Shown piece by piece: positions 36,252 through 46,978 of a stretch of DNA of 64,000 bases (position 1 is the stretch's first letter; every line of letters begins with the position of its first letter). Source of the DNA: Microbacterium terregens (GTDB taxonomy: Bacteria > Pseudomonadota > Alphaproteobacteria > Sphingomonadales > Sphingomonadaceae); assembly GCF_027922045.1 (NCBI RefSeq), contig NZ_BSEX01000018.1, positions 1 to 64,000 of the forward strand. The letters are read 5' to 3'. The notes under the pieces were generated by a model. That model was not told the DNA's origin. It was given only the letters and a program-made list of their open reading frames with translations, and did no database searches. Made by a program: the position numbers and the translations under genes.

Positions 36252-36751
36252 TAGGATGCGACGCTCGCTTCCAGGGGAAGCGGGCGTCGTGGCCACACGC
36301 GCCCGACCGCGGACTTGCCGTCGAAGCAGCACCTTTCGGCCTCTGGCGTCCGTGGTGACGCCCCCGTTCCACGATAACCGGTGTCGGCGCGGAGCATTCA
36401 CGCTCGCCGGTCTGCGACGTCTCGAACCCGCGAGCACCCCGGCGAACGCCGACGCGAGACTCGGCGTCGTACCCTGAGTCGTTCCTTCGATCCTGCAGGA
36501 AGGTACCGGGTGGGCGAACCGACGCCAGTGGAGTGCGCCGGCTCGCCCGTTGAAGCGCGCGATCGCGCGGTACGATCAAGAACATGCAGGGGGCGTGCCA
36601 GATGCGCTGAACCCGCGCAAATCCGCGGAGGGCGAGGGTTAATGGCGCTCGCTGCACGAGCACGTCTGTAAAGAAGACCGACGCCGAGGATGGCGGCTCG
36701 TCTCTCTCACCCGCGCCTAAACGCACGATCCTCCGGAGCGATCCCGCTCCT
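36252..36751. other. 500-base gap without a recognised gene
   Basis: Between grxD and the blaI-like promoter. I see no RNA gene or supported CDS. A 14-base palindrome CGCGCGATCGCGCG (36556-36569) is the only small structure noted, and frames on either strand look like noise. Confidence 0.5.
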
Positions 36752-36791
36752 ATTGACTACAGGTGTAAATGGGCAGACTACATGCGTAGTC
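36752..36791 (+). promoter_or_regulatory. BlaI-type double operator with promoter
   Basis: Two inverted repeats precede the blaI-like gene: TACA-GG-TGTA (36758-36767), the classic BlaI/MecI core, and GACTAC-ATGC-GTAGTC (36776-36791). Both share a GACTACA left arm, and their centres are 21 bases (two turns) apart. TTGACT at 36753-36758 is a fair -35, so the repressor would cover the promoter. Autoregulation is inferred. Confidence 0.75.
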
Positions 36792-36803
36792 AGGAGTCGC
36801 GTA

Positions 36804-37172
36804 ATGCCCGAACGGATCAGTGATGCCGAACATGTCGTGATGGAGGTGCTGTGGGACGAAAGCCCGCTCACCGCTCAGGAGGTGGTCGAACGCGTGCCGG
36901 AAGATCGCGCCTGGAGCGCGAACACCGTGAAGACGCTCCTCGGCCGCCTGCTCGCGAAGGAAGCCGTCGCGCACGAAGAGGACGGTCGCCGCTATCGCTA
37001 CCGACCGCTCGTCGCCCGCGAGGACTATGTCGTGGGTGAATCGCAGCGGCTGATCGACCGTCTGTTCGGCGGCAGCCTTACGCCCCTGGTGGCGCACCTC
37101 GCGCGTCGCGACCAGCTCAGCAGCCGCGAAATCGAGGAGATCGAGTCCTTACTCAAGGAGCTCAAGCAATGA
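36804..37172 (+). CDS. BlaI/MecI/CopY-family transcriptional repressor
   Basis: 122 residues. ISDAEHVVMEVLWDESPLTAQEVVE, WSANTVKTLLGRLLAK (recognition helix) and a C-terminal dimerisation helix are BlaI-like. Such repressors are cleaved by a partner M56 protease on induction. ATG 36804 lies just after the operator pair; the open frame reaches further upstream through the operators and is not coding there. The stop overlaps the M56 gene start (ATGA). Confidence 0.93.
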   Translation: MPERISDAEHVVMEVLWDESPLTAQEVVERVPEDRAWSANTVKTLLGRLLAKEAVAHEEDGRRYRYRPLVAREDYVVGESQRLIDRLFGGSLTPLVAHLARRDQLSSREIEEIESLLKELKQ

Positions 37173-38680
37173 TTGGATGGGCGGTAGAGACGCTGATCGC
37201 GTCGACGTTGCTGATGCTGCTGGTGCTGGCGCTGCGCGCGCCCACGCGCCGCGCCTTTGGTCCGAGTGTCGCCTATGCGCTGTGGCTGTTGCCCGCGCTC
37301 CGCATGGCCCTGCCGCCGCTGCCCTCGCCATTGCGACTGGTGGGGACCAGCCCGATCGGTGCGCCGATCCCGCCGGGAACTCTGATGCTGATGCAGCCGG
37401 TGGCGACGATCCCCGCGGTGCCGCAGGGCTGGGGCATGGCCGATGTGCCGGGCCTGGCCGTGCTGTTCTGGTTCGCCGGTGCTGCCTTCTTCTTCTGCTG
37501 GCACGTGGTGCGCCATGCCCAATTCTGCCGACGCGTGCTCGCCTCCGGACGCGGCTATGACGTTGCACAGGGAAAGGTGCGGGTGTTCGAGACCGACGCC
37601 GCCTCTGGACCGCTCGCCTTCGGGGTGTGGCGCCGCTACGTAGCCTTCCCCCGCGACTTCGCCGAACGCTACGACGACCAGGAGCGCACGCTCGCGCTTG
37701 CGCATGAGCTGGGCCACCACGCCCGCGGCGACCTGCTGGCGAACTGGATCGCGCTCGCGGTGCTCGCTTGCCACTGGTTCAATCCGATCGCCTGGCGCGC
37801 CTTTCGTGCCTTTCGTGCCGACCAGGAGATGGCCTGCGATGCGATGGTCCTCGCCCGCGCCCGCCCGGGCGTCCGCTATGCCTATGGCCGCGCGATCGTG
37901 AAGTCCGCGCACGGCGGCGCCGTGTCGGCTGCCTGCCACCTCCACACCGTCAACGAGATCAAGGGGAGACTGAAGATGTTGTCCAAGCACCGCAGCGTTT
38001 CGCCGTTTCGTCGCGTGGCAGGCTCCGTTGGCATCGCCGGCATCGCGATGGGCGCACTGGGGCTCACCGCCTCGGGAACCCACGCCGCAGAGACGCTGCG
38101 CACCCGCGTGAGCCATACGACCGGCATCGACATCACCCGCATCGAGCTTCCCGCGCCGCACCTTCTCCAGACGGTGGCCCCGGCCGCGCCGCCAGCCCCC
38201 GCTGCACCGGCTGGCGCCCCAGGTGCGCCGATGCCTCCCGCCCCGCCCGCAGCGCCCGTTCCCCCGCAAGCGCCCATCGTCGTAACCGCCCTCCGGGGCG
38301 TCCACATGGACGAGCCGGTGACGCAGGAGAATTGCGGCAGCGAGGGGCAGCCCGGCGCCTATGTCATCAATCGTCGCCAGGGCGATCATACGGTGATGGT
38401 GGTGTGCAGCGATCGCATCAACGCGACGGTACAGGCCGCCACGGCAAGCGCGGCACAGGCCAGCGCCGCGGCCGCCTCCGCTCAGACCGCAGCCAGCATC
38501 GACGTCGCCGCGATCCAGCGTACGGCGCTCACCAGCGCGCTGGTGGGGCTGCGCGGCACCCGCGCCACCCTTGCCAGCAACCCCAGCCTTTCGGGGGATG
38601 ACCGCAGAGAAGCGCTCGCCGATATCGACGAGAGCATTGCGGAGTTGGAGCACCAGATCGCCCACCCGGACGCCGACTGA
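37169..38680 (+). CDS. M56-family (BlaR1-like) membrane metalloprotease without a penicillin-sensor domain
   Basis: 503 residues. Membrane segments near 5-22, 35-50 and 95-112; zinc motif HELGHH (179-184) with DQEMACDAMVLA as the third-ligand region; a fourth membrane segment near 285. The periplasmic part is not the penicillin-binding domain of BlaR1 but a Pro/Ala-rich linker (about 330-370) and an Ala-rich helical tail (about 430-500). Presumably it cleaves the BlaI-like repressor in response to some envelope signal. No beta-lactamase gene is adjacent. Confidence 0.88.
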   Translation: MIGWAVETLIASTLLMLLVLALRAPTRRAFGPSVAYALWLLPALRMALPPLPSPLRLVGTSPIGAPIPPGTLMLMQPVATIPAVPQGWGMADVPGLAVLFWFAGAAFFFCWHVVRHAQFCRRVLASGRGYDVAQGKVRVFETDAASGPLAFGVWRRYVAFPRDFAERYDDQERTLALAHELGHHARGDLLANWIALAVLACHWFNPIAWRAFRAFRADQEMACDAMVLARARPGVRYAYGRAIVKSAHGGAVSAACHLHTVNEIKGRLKMLSKHRSVSPFRRVAGSVGIAGIAMGALGLTASGTHAAETLRTRVSHTTGIDITRIELPAPHLLQTVAPAAPPAPAAPAGAPGAPMPPAPPAAPVPPQAPIVVTALRGVHMDEPVTQENCGSEGQPGAYVINRRQGDHTVMVVCSDRINATVQAATASAAQASAAAASAQTAASIDVAAIQRTALTSALVGLRGTRATLASNPSLSGDDRREALADIDESIAELEHQIAHPDAD

Positions 38681-38856
38681 CCTTCAACGCCCAGCGACGG
38701 GACTGCGGAGCTGGCGCGCAGACCGGGAGGCGACCAGGGACCCGGTACGTATGGATTCGCGCGGCGTACCGGCACCCGTCGCCTCAGCGGTGGCAGGCGT
38801 CGCTTGATCCCCGCTAGCCGCAGATGGGGTCCCGACGCAGGGCAGCGATTAAGGTT

Positions 38857-39696
38857 CTATTCCAGGCGGGTGCTCTCCCCTGCCAGTGGCACTGGGAGCG
38901 CGCCCGCCAGTCGTTTCACGGCGAGCCTGGCGCTGCCAAGCGGCCCGTACTGGATGATCCACGCCTTGCGCGGAAGCGCGCTTTCGTTGCGGCCGGCGCG
39001 ATGCAGGGTCGTCGGCGTGTGGATCGTCAGGCCGCCGACCGGCAGGGGACAGGAGATGCTGCCCGCGGGGTCGGGCCTGGCCTCCTGACCCGGCTGTCCG
39101 GACGAGCGAAGCACCCTGCGGTGGCGGACCAGCGGCCCCAGATGGCTTCCTGCAAGGAAGGTCATGCAACCGCTTTCCGGCGTCACGTCTTGCAGGGGGA
39201 TCCAGAAGTGCAGCTGTCGGGGACGCGATGCGCGCCACAGCGCAAAGGCGGCGTCCTGGTGCCAGGGCGTCGCCGTATGGTTGCGCGCTCCCTTGTAGAT
39301 CACGTGATCGAAGGATCGGGAGACCCGGCCCGCCAGCCTGCACGCCAATGCCGTGCAGCCCCGGAACACCGCCGTCTCCAAAAGCGCCGGGACCAGGGCG
39401 GCGGCATGGTTCAGCTCGATTTGGTCCCATCCGCCGAATCCCCGGTCGGATCCTGCATCCTCCGCCGGCTCGCCTCTTCGGGGATACCGCACCAGGAACG
39501 GCAGTGCGGCGGGGGTATGCTCCGCCTCCAAGAGTGCCCGGTCGAGCAGGCGCTCCACGTCGCGTACCTCGTCGCGGGAGAACAAGCCCGGGACGGCGGC
39601 AAAGCCGTCGCGCCTGAGCGCCACGGCCGTCGCTCGCAAGGCGTCCTCATCGAGGGCGATGCTGTCGGAGCGCCGGGGCAGACTAGGCAACACCAT
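38857..39696 (-). CDS. Phytanoyl-CoA dioxygenase (PhyH)-family protein
   Basis: 279 residues. Fe(II)/2-oxoglutarate-dependent oxygenase fold: ATPWHQDAAF (His-x-Asp iron ligands), WIPLQDVTPESGCMTFLAGSH, and a late HTPTTLHRAGRN (distal His and Arg for 2-oxoglutarate). The substrate is unknown. ATG 39696 has AGGAG 6 bases upstream; the open frame continues 77 codons further without conservation. It sits between convergent and divergent unrelated genes. The 176 bases to the M56 gene (38681-38856) hold nothing I recognise. Confidence 0.85.
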   Translation of the reverse strand: MVLPSLPRRSDSIALDEDALRATAVALRRDGFAAVPGLFSRDEVRDVERLLDRALLEAEHTPAALPFLVRYPRRGEPAEDAGSDRGFGGWDQIELNHAAALVPALLETAVFRGCTALACRLAGRVSRSFDHVIYKGARNHTATPWHQDAAFALWRASRPRQLHFWIPLQDVTPESGCMTFLAGSHLGPLVRHRRVLRSSGQPGQEARPDPAGSISCPLPVGGLTIHTPTTLHRAGRNESALPRKAWIIQYGPLGSARLAVKRLAGALPVPLAGESTRLE

Positions 39697-39859
39697 CGCA
39701 GCTCCTGGGCGAAGAACAGGGCGCAAGGCTAGGCGTAGGCGTATTCCCCGCCCACCGGAGATGGCTCTAAAACGGATTCGTCTGGTTGCGGGTGACGCCA
39801 TCCCGGCCGAGATCCGCACGAAGCTTGTGCTGCCCGGTCCGAGTGGCCATGTCGAAGCG

Positions 39860-40714
39860 ATGATGCATCCCCCAACGGGTATTCCGATCGCGCTGGAACC
39901 CCTGGTGCTGCGCGTCCTCGCCCCCAACGCTTCTCCCTACACCTACACCGGCACGCAGAGCTATGTGGTGGGCGGAACGACGGACGCCGCCGTGATCGAT
40001 CCCGGGCCTGTCGACGCTTCGCACCTCGACGCGTTGCTGGCCGCCGTCGGCGCCCGACGGCTCGTCGCGGTCCTGTGCACCCATACCCATCGCGACCACA
40101 GCCCCGGCGCGCGGGCACTTGCCGATCGTACCGGCGCACCGATCGTCGGTTGCGCGCCGCTGACGATGGACGACGCCGGCCCACGCGCCGATGCCGCTTT
40201 CGATACGACCTATGCCCCCGACAGGGTGTTGGCGGAAGGGGAGGGAGTGTCGGGCACCGGCTGGTCGTTGCTGGCGGTCGAGACGCCCGGCCACACCTCC
40301 AACCATCTCGCCTTCGCACTTCCGGAAAGCGGCGCCCTGTTCAGCGGCGACCATGTCATGGGCTGGTCGACCACCATTGTCTCGCCGCCGGATGGCGACA
40401 TGGCCGCCTATATGGCGAGCCTCGAGAAGCTGATGGGACGCTCGGACCGCATCTACTACCCAGGGCACGGCGAGGCGGTGGAGAACCCGCAGCGCTTCGT
40501 CCGCGGCCTTCTCGGCCACCGCAAGGCGCGCGAGGGCCAGATCCTGCGCCTGCTGGGCGAGGGCATCGGCGCGGTGCCGGCGATGGTGGCGCGCATGTAT
40601 GTCGGGCTCGACGCGAAGCTGCTGCCGGCGGCGGAACGCTCGGTTCTCGCGCATCTGCTCGACTTGAAAGGTCGCGGGCTGGCGGTGGAGGCAGGCGAAT
40701 GGCGACGCAGCTGA
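39860..40714 (+). CDS. Metallo-beta-lactamase-fold hydrolase (glyoxalase II/LACTB2-like)
   Basis: 284 residues. THTHRDHSPGA is the H-x-H-x-D-H zinc motif; PGHTSNHLAFALPE, FSGDHVMGWSTTIVSPPDGDM and YYPGHGEAVENP supply the remaining ligands, and a C-terminal helical domain of LACTB2 type follows. Probably a thioester or other hydrolase; the substrate is unknown. The start is unsure: ATG 39860 (with a second ATG at 39863) fits homologue length, while ATG 39761 adds 33 residues. It overlaps the next gene by 16 bases. Confidence 0.85.
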   Translation: MMHPPTGIPIALEPLVLRVLAPNASPYTYTGTQSYVVGGTTDAAVIDPGPVDASHLDALLAAVGARRLVAVLCTHTHRDHSPGARALADRTGAPIVGCAPLTMDDAGPRADAAFDTTYAPDRVLAEGEGVSGTGWSLLAVETPGHTSNHLAFALPESGALFSGDHVMGWSTTIVSPPDGDMAAYMASLEKLMGRSDRIYYPGHGEAVENPQRFVRGLLGHRKAREGQILRLLGEGIGAVPAMVARMYVGLDAKLLPAAERSVLAHLLDLKGRGLAVEAGEWRRS

Positions 40715-41412
40715 GGCCGGGCTTCGTACGCACGCTGGTGGCGCTGCTGATCGGCGCGGCGGTGACGCTCGGCGCAGTGCTGGTCTACCAGCGCTACACA
40801 GAGAACTATGTTGTGACGCAGGAGGAGGACGGCACCGCCGTCACCCGGCTCATCACCGCACGCCTGTCCGGCGCCTCCAGCCTGAAGGTCGCCGAACTCT
40901 CCGGCACGCTTCAAAGCACCGCCACCGACGTGCGGGGCTATGGCATGCTGAAGTCGAACCAGGTCATCAAGGTGCCGTTCTCGGTCGACTATTTCGTGGA
41001 TGTGTCGCGGATCGGCTCCGGCGACATCCAGTGGTCCGAGGCGACCCGCACGCTGATCGTGGACGCACCCGACGTCACCGTTGCGAAACCGAACGTCGAT
41101 GAGTCGCAGCGCACCCTGGTGCGGACCCAGGGCGTGTTCGTCACCCGCGCCGCCGGCGAGAACCTCGCCCGCCGCACCTCCCAAGCTGCGCAGAGCAAGG
41201 CCGGAGCTGAGGCCCGCTCCCCCGAGCGGATGGCCCAGGCTCGCGAAAAGGCCCGCGCCGCGCTCGGCCGCCTGCTCGGCGCGCCGCTTGAAAGCATGGG
41301 CTATGGTGACGCGCGGGTGCTGGTGACCTTTCCCAATGAACGCCTTTCGAAGGATCCCGAGCGCTGGGACGTGACCGCTCCGATCGATGAGGTGCTCGCC
41401 AACCGGCGCTGA
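40699..41412 (+). CDS. DUF4230-domain protein, single membrane anchor
   Basis: 237 residues. One N-terminal membrane helix (about 10-30, VALLIGAAVTLGAVLVY), then a soluble domain matching DUF4230 in outline (LKVAELSGTLQ, a KVPFSVDYFVDVSRI strand pair, an Ala/Arg-rich helix near 150-200 and a final VTFPNERL). Function unknown. The ATG lies inside the end of the metallo-beta-lactamase-fold gene, so the two are translated together. Confidence 0.8.
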   Translation: MATQLRPGFVRTLVALLIGAAVTLGAVLVYQRYTENYVVTQEEDGTAVTRLITARLSGASSLKVAELSGTLQSTATDVRGYGMLKSNQVIKVPFSVDYFVDVSRIGSGDIQWSEATRTLIVDAPDVTVAKPNVDESQRTLVRTQGVFVTRAAGENLARRTSQAAQSKAGAEARSPERMAQAREKARAALGRLLGAPLESMGYGDARVLVTFPNERLSKDPERWDVTAPIDEVLANRR

Positions 41413-41446
41413 CCCCTCCGGCGCTGCCTGGCCATCGCGCGCAGCT

Positions 41447-41496
41447 ATATGCGCGCACTATGCGAAAGCGGGGAATCGATCTCGAATTCCTACGCG
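41447..41496 (+). promoter_or_regulatory. Repeated control box, copy 1 (before the porin-kdp operon)
   Basis: Units ATATGCG (41447), CTATGCG (41458) and CTACGCG (41490) are spaced 11 and 32 bases apart. Between the second and third lies the conserved core AAAGC-N4-GAATCGATCTCGAA. The same layout occurs at 50378 and 51368. An 11-base direct repeat is what OmpR-family regulators such as KdpE bind. The box ends 68 bases before the porin ATG. Assignment to KdpE is inference. Confidence 0.7.
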
Positions 41497-41564
41497 GCGC
41501 GGACCTAATCCCCACGGCCTTGGCGCCCCGGCTGTCGGCGGTCGCCACACCCTTGGGGGCATGC

Positions 41565-42428
41565 ATGAACTATTTCCGCCGGGTCGCCGTCGTGGCCCTT
41601 CTTACGCTGCCGTGCGCTGCTCAGGCCCAGTCGGCCGGGGGCACGGAAGCGCCCGAAACGACACCGTCTGTCACCGTCAGCGGTTCGGCGGCGATCGCCT
41701 CCGACTATCGCTTCCGCGGCGTGTCGCAAACGGACCAGGAACTGGCGGTGCAGGGTGGCATCACCGTGGCCCACGACAGCGGCCTCTACGTCGGCCTTTG
41801 GGGTTCGAACCTCGCCGGTTGGGGCACCTTCGGCGGCGCCAACATGGAGCTCGACCTGATCGGCGGCTACAAAGCGCAGCTTTCCGACAGCGCAACGCTG
41901 GACGTGGGGCTCACCTGGTACCTGTATCCGGGCGGCGCCGACGAGACCGACTTCGCCGAGCCTTATGTCAAGCTGACCGGCACCACCGGCCCTGCGACCC
42001 TGACGGCGGGCGCCGCCTATGCGCCCAAGCAGCAGGCGATCGGCAAATGGTATGACGACGGCGCGGCGGCGGCAGCCGGGCTCTACGACCATCCGGGCGC
42101 CAAGGACGACAATCTCTACCTCTGGGGTGACGCGGCGGTCGCCCTTGCCGGCACTCCGGTGACCGCAAAGGCGCACATCGGCCACAGCTGGGGGCAGGAC
42201 GGGCTGGGCCCCAATGCCACTGCCGTCGCCCCGACCGGCGAATATTGGGACTGGTCGCTGGGCGCGGATGCGACCTGGCGCAACCTAACCTTCAACGTCT
42301 CGTACGTCGATACGGACATTTCTAGCCGCGAGGCCGGCTATCTGCGGCCGAGCTTCAGCAAGGGCCAGGACGGCACCGGCAACATCGCCGGCGGCACGGT
42401 CCTGGTCTCGCTGACCGCGGCCTTCTGA
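41565..42428 (+). CDS. TorF-family putative porin
   Basis: 287 residues. Signal peptide (FRRVAVVALLTLPCAAQAQ), then the family opening VTVSGSAAIASDYRFRGVSQTD, GLYVGLWGSN, and a beta-rich barrel ending in TAAF. It is placed in the outer membrane and may pass ions or small solutes. ATG 41565 is the natural start; the frame is open upstream through the control box and is not coding there. Only 13 bases separate it from the first small kdp ORF, so it heads the kdp operon. Confidence 0.85.
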   Translation: MNYFRRVAVVALLTLPCAAQAQSAGGTEAPETTPSVTVSGSAAIASDYRFRGVSQTDQELAVQGGITVAHDSGLYVGLWGSNLAGWGTFGGANMELDLIGGYKAQLSDSATLDVGLTWYLYPGGADETDFAEPYVKLTGTTGPATLTAGAAYAPKQQAIGKWYDDGAAAAAGLYDHPGAKDDNLYLWGDAAVALAGTPVTAKAHIGHSWGQDGLGPNATAVAPTGEYWDWSLGADATWRNLTFNVSYVDTDISSREAGYLRPSFSKGQDGTGNIAGGTVLVSLTAAF

Positions 42429-42441
42429 AGGAGACGGACCG

Positions 42442-42525
42442 ATGCAGGACCTGCTCTGGATCCTCGTCATGGTCGGGCTGCTGGCGGCGACGCTCGCCTA
42501 TGCCCGCCTGTGCGACCATGCGTGA
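42442..42525 (+). CDS. Tiny kdp-operon membrane protein upstream of kdpF
   Basis: 27 residues: one membrane helix (LLWILVMVGLLAATLAYA) then RLCDHA. Small ORFs with an A-R-x-C-D ending are known to me just ahead of kdpF in many GC-rich genomes, with no defined role. GGAG precedes ATG 42442. Probably a small transporter-associated peptide. Confidence 0.75.
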   Translation: MQDLLWILVMVGLLAATLAYARLCDHA

Positions 42526-42534
42526 GGTGACGCC

Positions 42535-42624
42535 ATGACGCTCGACCTCTGGCTCGCGGCGCTGACCGCGGTTGCCCTTCTCGTCTATCTGGTGGCGGTG
42601 CTGATCCGCCCCGAACGCTTCTAG
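42535..42624 (+). CDS. kdpF: K+-transporting ATPase subunit KdpF
   Basis: 29 residues forming a single helix and ending LIRPERF, the standard KdpF signature. It stabilises the KdpABC complex. It lies between the 27-residue ORF and kdpA, with GAAGGAGG after its stop serving kdpA. Confidence 0.9.
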   Translation: MTLDLWLAALTAVALLVYLVAVLIRPERF

Positions 42625-42638
42625 AAGGAGGCGGAACC

Positions 42639-44342
42639 ATGACCATCCAGGGATGGATCCTGATCCTCGGCTTCGTCGGCATCCTGCTGGCGCTCACCAA
42701 GCCGATCGGCATGTGGCTGTTCGCGCTATACGAAGGCCGCCGCACCCCGCTCCACCTCGTGCTCGGCCCCGTCGAACGCGGCTTCTACAAGCTTGCCGGC
42801 ATTGACCCCACGCAGGAGCAGGGCTGGCGCCGCTATGCGCTGCACATGCTGGTGTTCAACTTCGTGCTGATGGCCTTCACCTATGCGGTGCTGCGCCTGC
42901 AGGGCGTGCTGCCCGGCAACCCCCAAGGACTGGCGGGCCTCTCCCCGCACCTCGCCTTCAACACGGCGATCAGCTTCACGACCAACACCAACTGGCAAAG
43001 CTATGGCGGAGAGTCGACCATGTCGAACCTCAGTCAGATGCTGGGGCTGACGATCCACAATTTCCTGTCGTCGGCGACCGGCATTGCGCTCGCGTTCGCG
43101 CTCTTCCGCGGCTTCGCGCGGCGGGAGGCAAAGGCGATCGGCAATTTCTGGGCCGATTGCACCCGCGTGACGCTCTACCTGCTGCTGCCGCTCTGCGTCG
43201 TGATCGCGCTGTTCTACATCGCGAGCGGCGTTCCGCAGACGCTCGCCGGCGTCGTCGGCATCGACACGCTGGAAGGCGCGCGCCAGTCGATCCTGCTCGG
43301 CCCGGTCGCCAGCCAGGAAGCGATCAAGATGCTGGGCACGAACGGCGGCGGCTTTTTCAACGCCAATTCCGCGCACCCGTTCGAGAACCCGACCGCGCTC
43401 ACCAACCTGATCCAGATGCTGTCGATCTTCGCGATCGGCGTGGGGCTGACCTGGTGCTTCGGCAAGGCGGTCGGCAATACCCGGCAGGGCTGGGCGATCC
43501 TGGCCGCGATGATGATCCTGTTCCTGGCGGGCGTCACCGTCACCTACTGGCAGGAAGCGGCGGGCAATCCGGTGCTCCACCAGCTCGGGGTCGCGGGCGG
43601 CAACATGGAGGGCAAGGAGGCCCGCTTCGGCATCGCCGCCTCGGCGCTGTTCGCAGTCGTCACCACCGCCGCCTCGTGCGGCGCGGTCAATGCGATGCAT
43701 GACAGCTTCACCGCGCTGGGCGGCATGATCCCGCTGTTCAACATGCAGCTGGGCGAGGTCGTGATCGGGGGCGTCGGCGCCGGCATCTACGGCTTCCTGC
43801 TGTTCGCCATCCTCGCGGTGTTCGTCGCGGGGCTGATGGTGGGCCGCACGCCCGAATATATCGGCAAGAAGATCGAGGCGCGCGAGGTGAAGCTCGCGGT
43901 GCTTGCGATCGCCGTCCTGCCGCTGATGATCCTGGGTCTGACCGCCTTGTCTAGTGTGATGGAGCAGGGTCTTGCCGGGCCGCTCAACAAGGGGCCGCAC
44001 GGGTTCAGCGAGATCCTCTACGCCTTCACCAGCGCTGTCGCGAACAACGGCTCGGCCTTTGCCGGCCTGACGGCGAATACGCCCTGGTACAACGGGCTGC
44101 TCGGCGTCGCGATGTGGGTGGGCCGCTTCTTCATCATCGTCCCGATGCTGGCGATCGCCGGCAGCCTCGCTGCCAAGAAGCACACGCCGGAAAGCGCGGG
44201 CTCGTTCCCGACCACCGGCGGCCTGTGGGTCGGCCTGCTCGTCGGCATCGTGCTGATCGTCGGCGGCCTCACCTTCCTGCCGAGCCTCGCGCTCGGTCCC
44301 ATCGCCGATCATCTCGCGATGATCCGCGGCCAACTGTTCTGA
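42639..44342 (+). CDS. kdpA: K+-transporting ATPase subunit KdpA (ion-conducting)
   Basis: 567 residues and ten membrane helices. All four selectivity-filter regions are present: [39 protein letters not shown] and [11 protein letters not shown]. It is the K+-binding, channel-like subunit of the high-affinity pump. AAGGAGG precedes the ATG. Second large gene of the kdp operon. Confidence 0.97.
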   Translation: MTIQGWILILGFVGILLALTKPIGMWLFALYEGRRTPLHLVLGPVERGFYKLAGIDPTQEQGWRRYALHMLVFNFVLMAFTYAVLRLQGVLPGNPQGLAGLSPHLAFNTAISFTTNTNWQSYGGESTMSNLSQMLGLTIHNFLSSATGIALAFALFRGFARREAKAIGNFWADCTRVTLYLLLPLCVVIALFYIASGVPQTLAGVVGIDTLEGARQSILLGPVASQEAIKMLGTNGGGFFNANSAHPFENPTALTNLIQMLSIFAIGVGLTWCFGKAVGNTRQGWAILAAMMILFLAGVTVTYWQEAAGNPVLHQLGVAGGNMEGKEARFGIAASALFAVVTTAASCGAVNAMHDSFTALGGMIPLFNMQLGEVVIGGVGAGIYGFLLFAILAVFVAGLMVGRTPEYIGKKIEAREVKLAVLAIAVLPLMILGLTALSSVMEQGLAGPLNKGPHGFSEILYAFTSAVANNGSAFAGLTANTPWYNGLLGVAMWVGRFFIIVPMLAIAGSLAAKKHTPESAGSFPTTGGLWVGLLVGIVLIVGGLTFLPSLALGPIADHLAMIRGQLF

Positions 44343-44356
44343 TCGAGGGCGCCACC

Positions 44357-46390
<2,034 letters not shown>

Positions 46391-46402
46391 GGAGCATCTC
46401 GC

Positions 46403-46978
46403 ATGGGCAACGACCTTTCCACTTCGCTGCGGCCTGCGATCGTCCTGACGATCCTGTTCGCGATCCTGCTCGGGATCCTCTATCCTCTGGCCATGACGGG
46501 CATCGGCCAGGCACTTTTTCCCTTCCAGGCGAACGGCAGCCTCGTGCGCGACGGAAGCGGCCGCGTGATCGGCTCGGCCGTGGTGGGCCAGGCCTTCACC
46601 TCCGGCCGCTATTTCCAGACGCGCCCCTCGGCCGCCGGCCAGGGCTATGACGGCCTCGCATCGTCGGGCTCCAACCTCGGCCCTGCCGCCCAGGCACTCA
46701 CCGACCGGGTGAAGCCCGATGTCGCCAAGCGGCAGGCGGAGGGCATCACCGGCCCGCTTCCGGCGGACCTGGTGACCGCCAGCGGCTCCGGCCTCGATCC
46801 CGATCTCTCGCCCGAGGCGGCACTGGCCCAGGCGCCGCGGATCGCCGCGGTACGGGGACTCCCGGTCGAGCGCGTCCGCGCGCTCGTCAGCGAGCGCACG
46901 GAAGGCGGCGCGGTGCTCGGCGCGCCGCACGTGAACGTCCTGGCGATCAACCGCGCGCTGGACGCCCTTCCGCGCTGA
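46403..46978 (+). CDS. kdpC: K+-transporting ATPase subunit KdpC
   Basis: 191 residues. One N-terminal helix, GIGQALFPFQANGSLV, FQTRPSA and SSGSNLGP, then the ASGSGLDPDLSPEAA block, all standard for KdpC, which raises ATP affinity of the complex. Its stop overlaps the kdpD ATG by one base (TGATG). Confidence 0.97.
   Translation: MGNDLSTSLRPAIVLTILFAILLGILYPLAMTGIGQALFPFQANGSLVRDGSGRVIGSAVVGQAFTSGRYFQTRPSAAGQGYDGLASSGSNLGPAAQALTDRVKPDVAKRQAEGITGPLPADLVTASGSGLDPDLSPEAALAQAPRIAAVRGLPVERVRALVSERTEGGAVLGAPHVNVLAINRALDALPR

Noticed and set aside
36252..36803. A tRNA or small RNA in the gap before blaI
   Set aside because: No cloverleaf, CCA end or terminator-backed hairpin could be assembled by eye; only a short CG palindrome was found.
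39761..39859. Extra N-terminus for the metallo-beta-lactamase-fold protein from ATG 39761
   Set aside because: GGAG abuts that ATG with no spacing, and the added residues do not look like the family; kept only as an alternative.
41460..41564. Upstream extension of the porin frame and similar short frames through the other two control boxes
   Set aside because: The apparent shared peptide arises only because the DNA box is repeated; the porin signal peptide begins at 41565 and other copies are read in different contexts.
42726..44333. 535-codon open frame on the - strand
   Set aside because: Antisense to kdpA, whose selectivity-filter motifs are complete.
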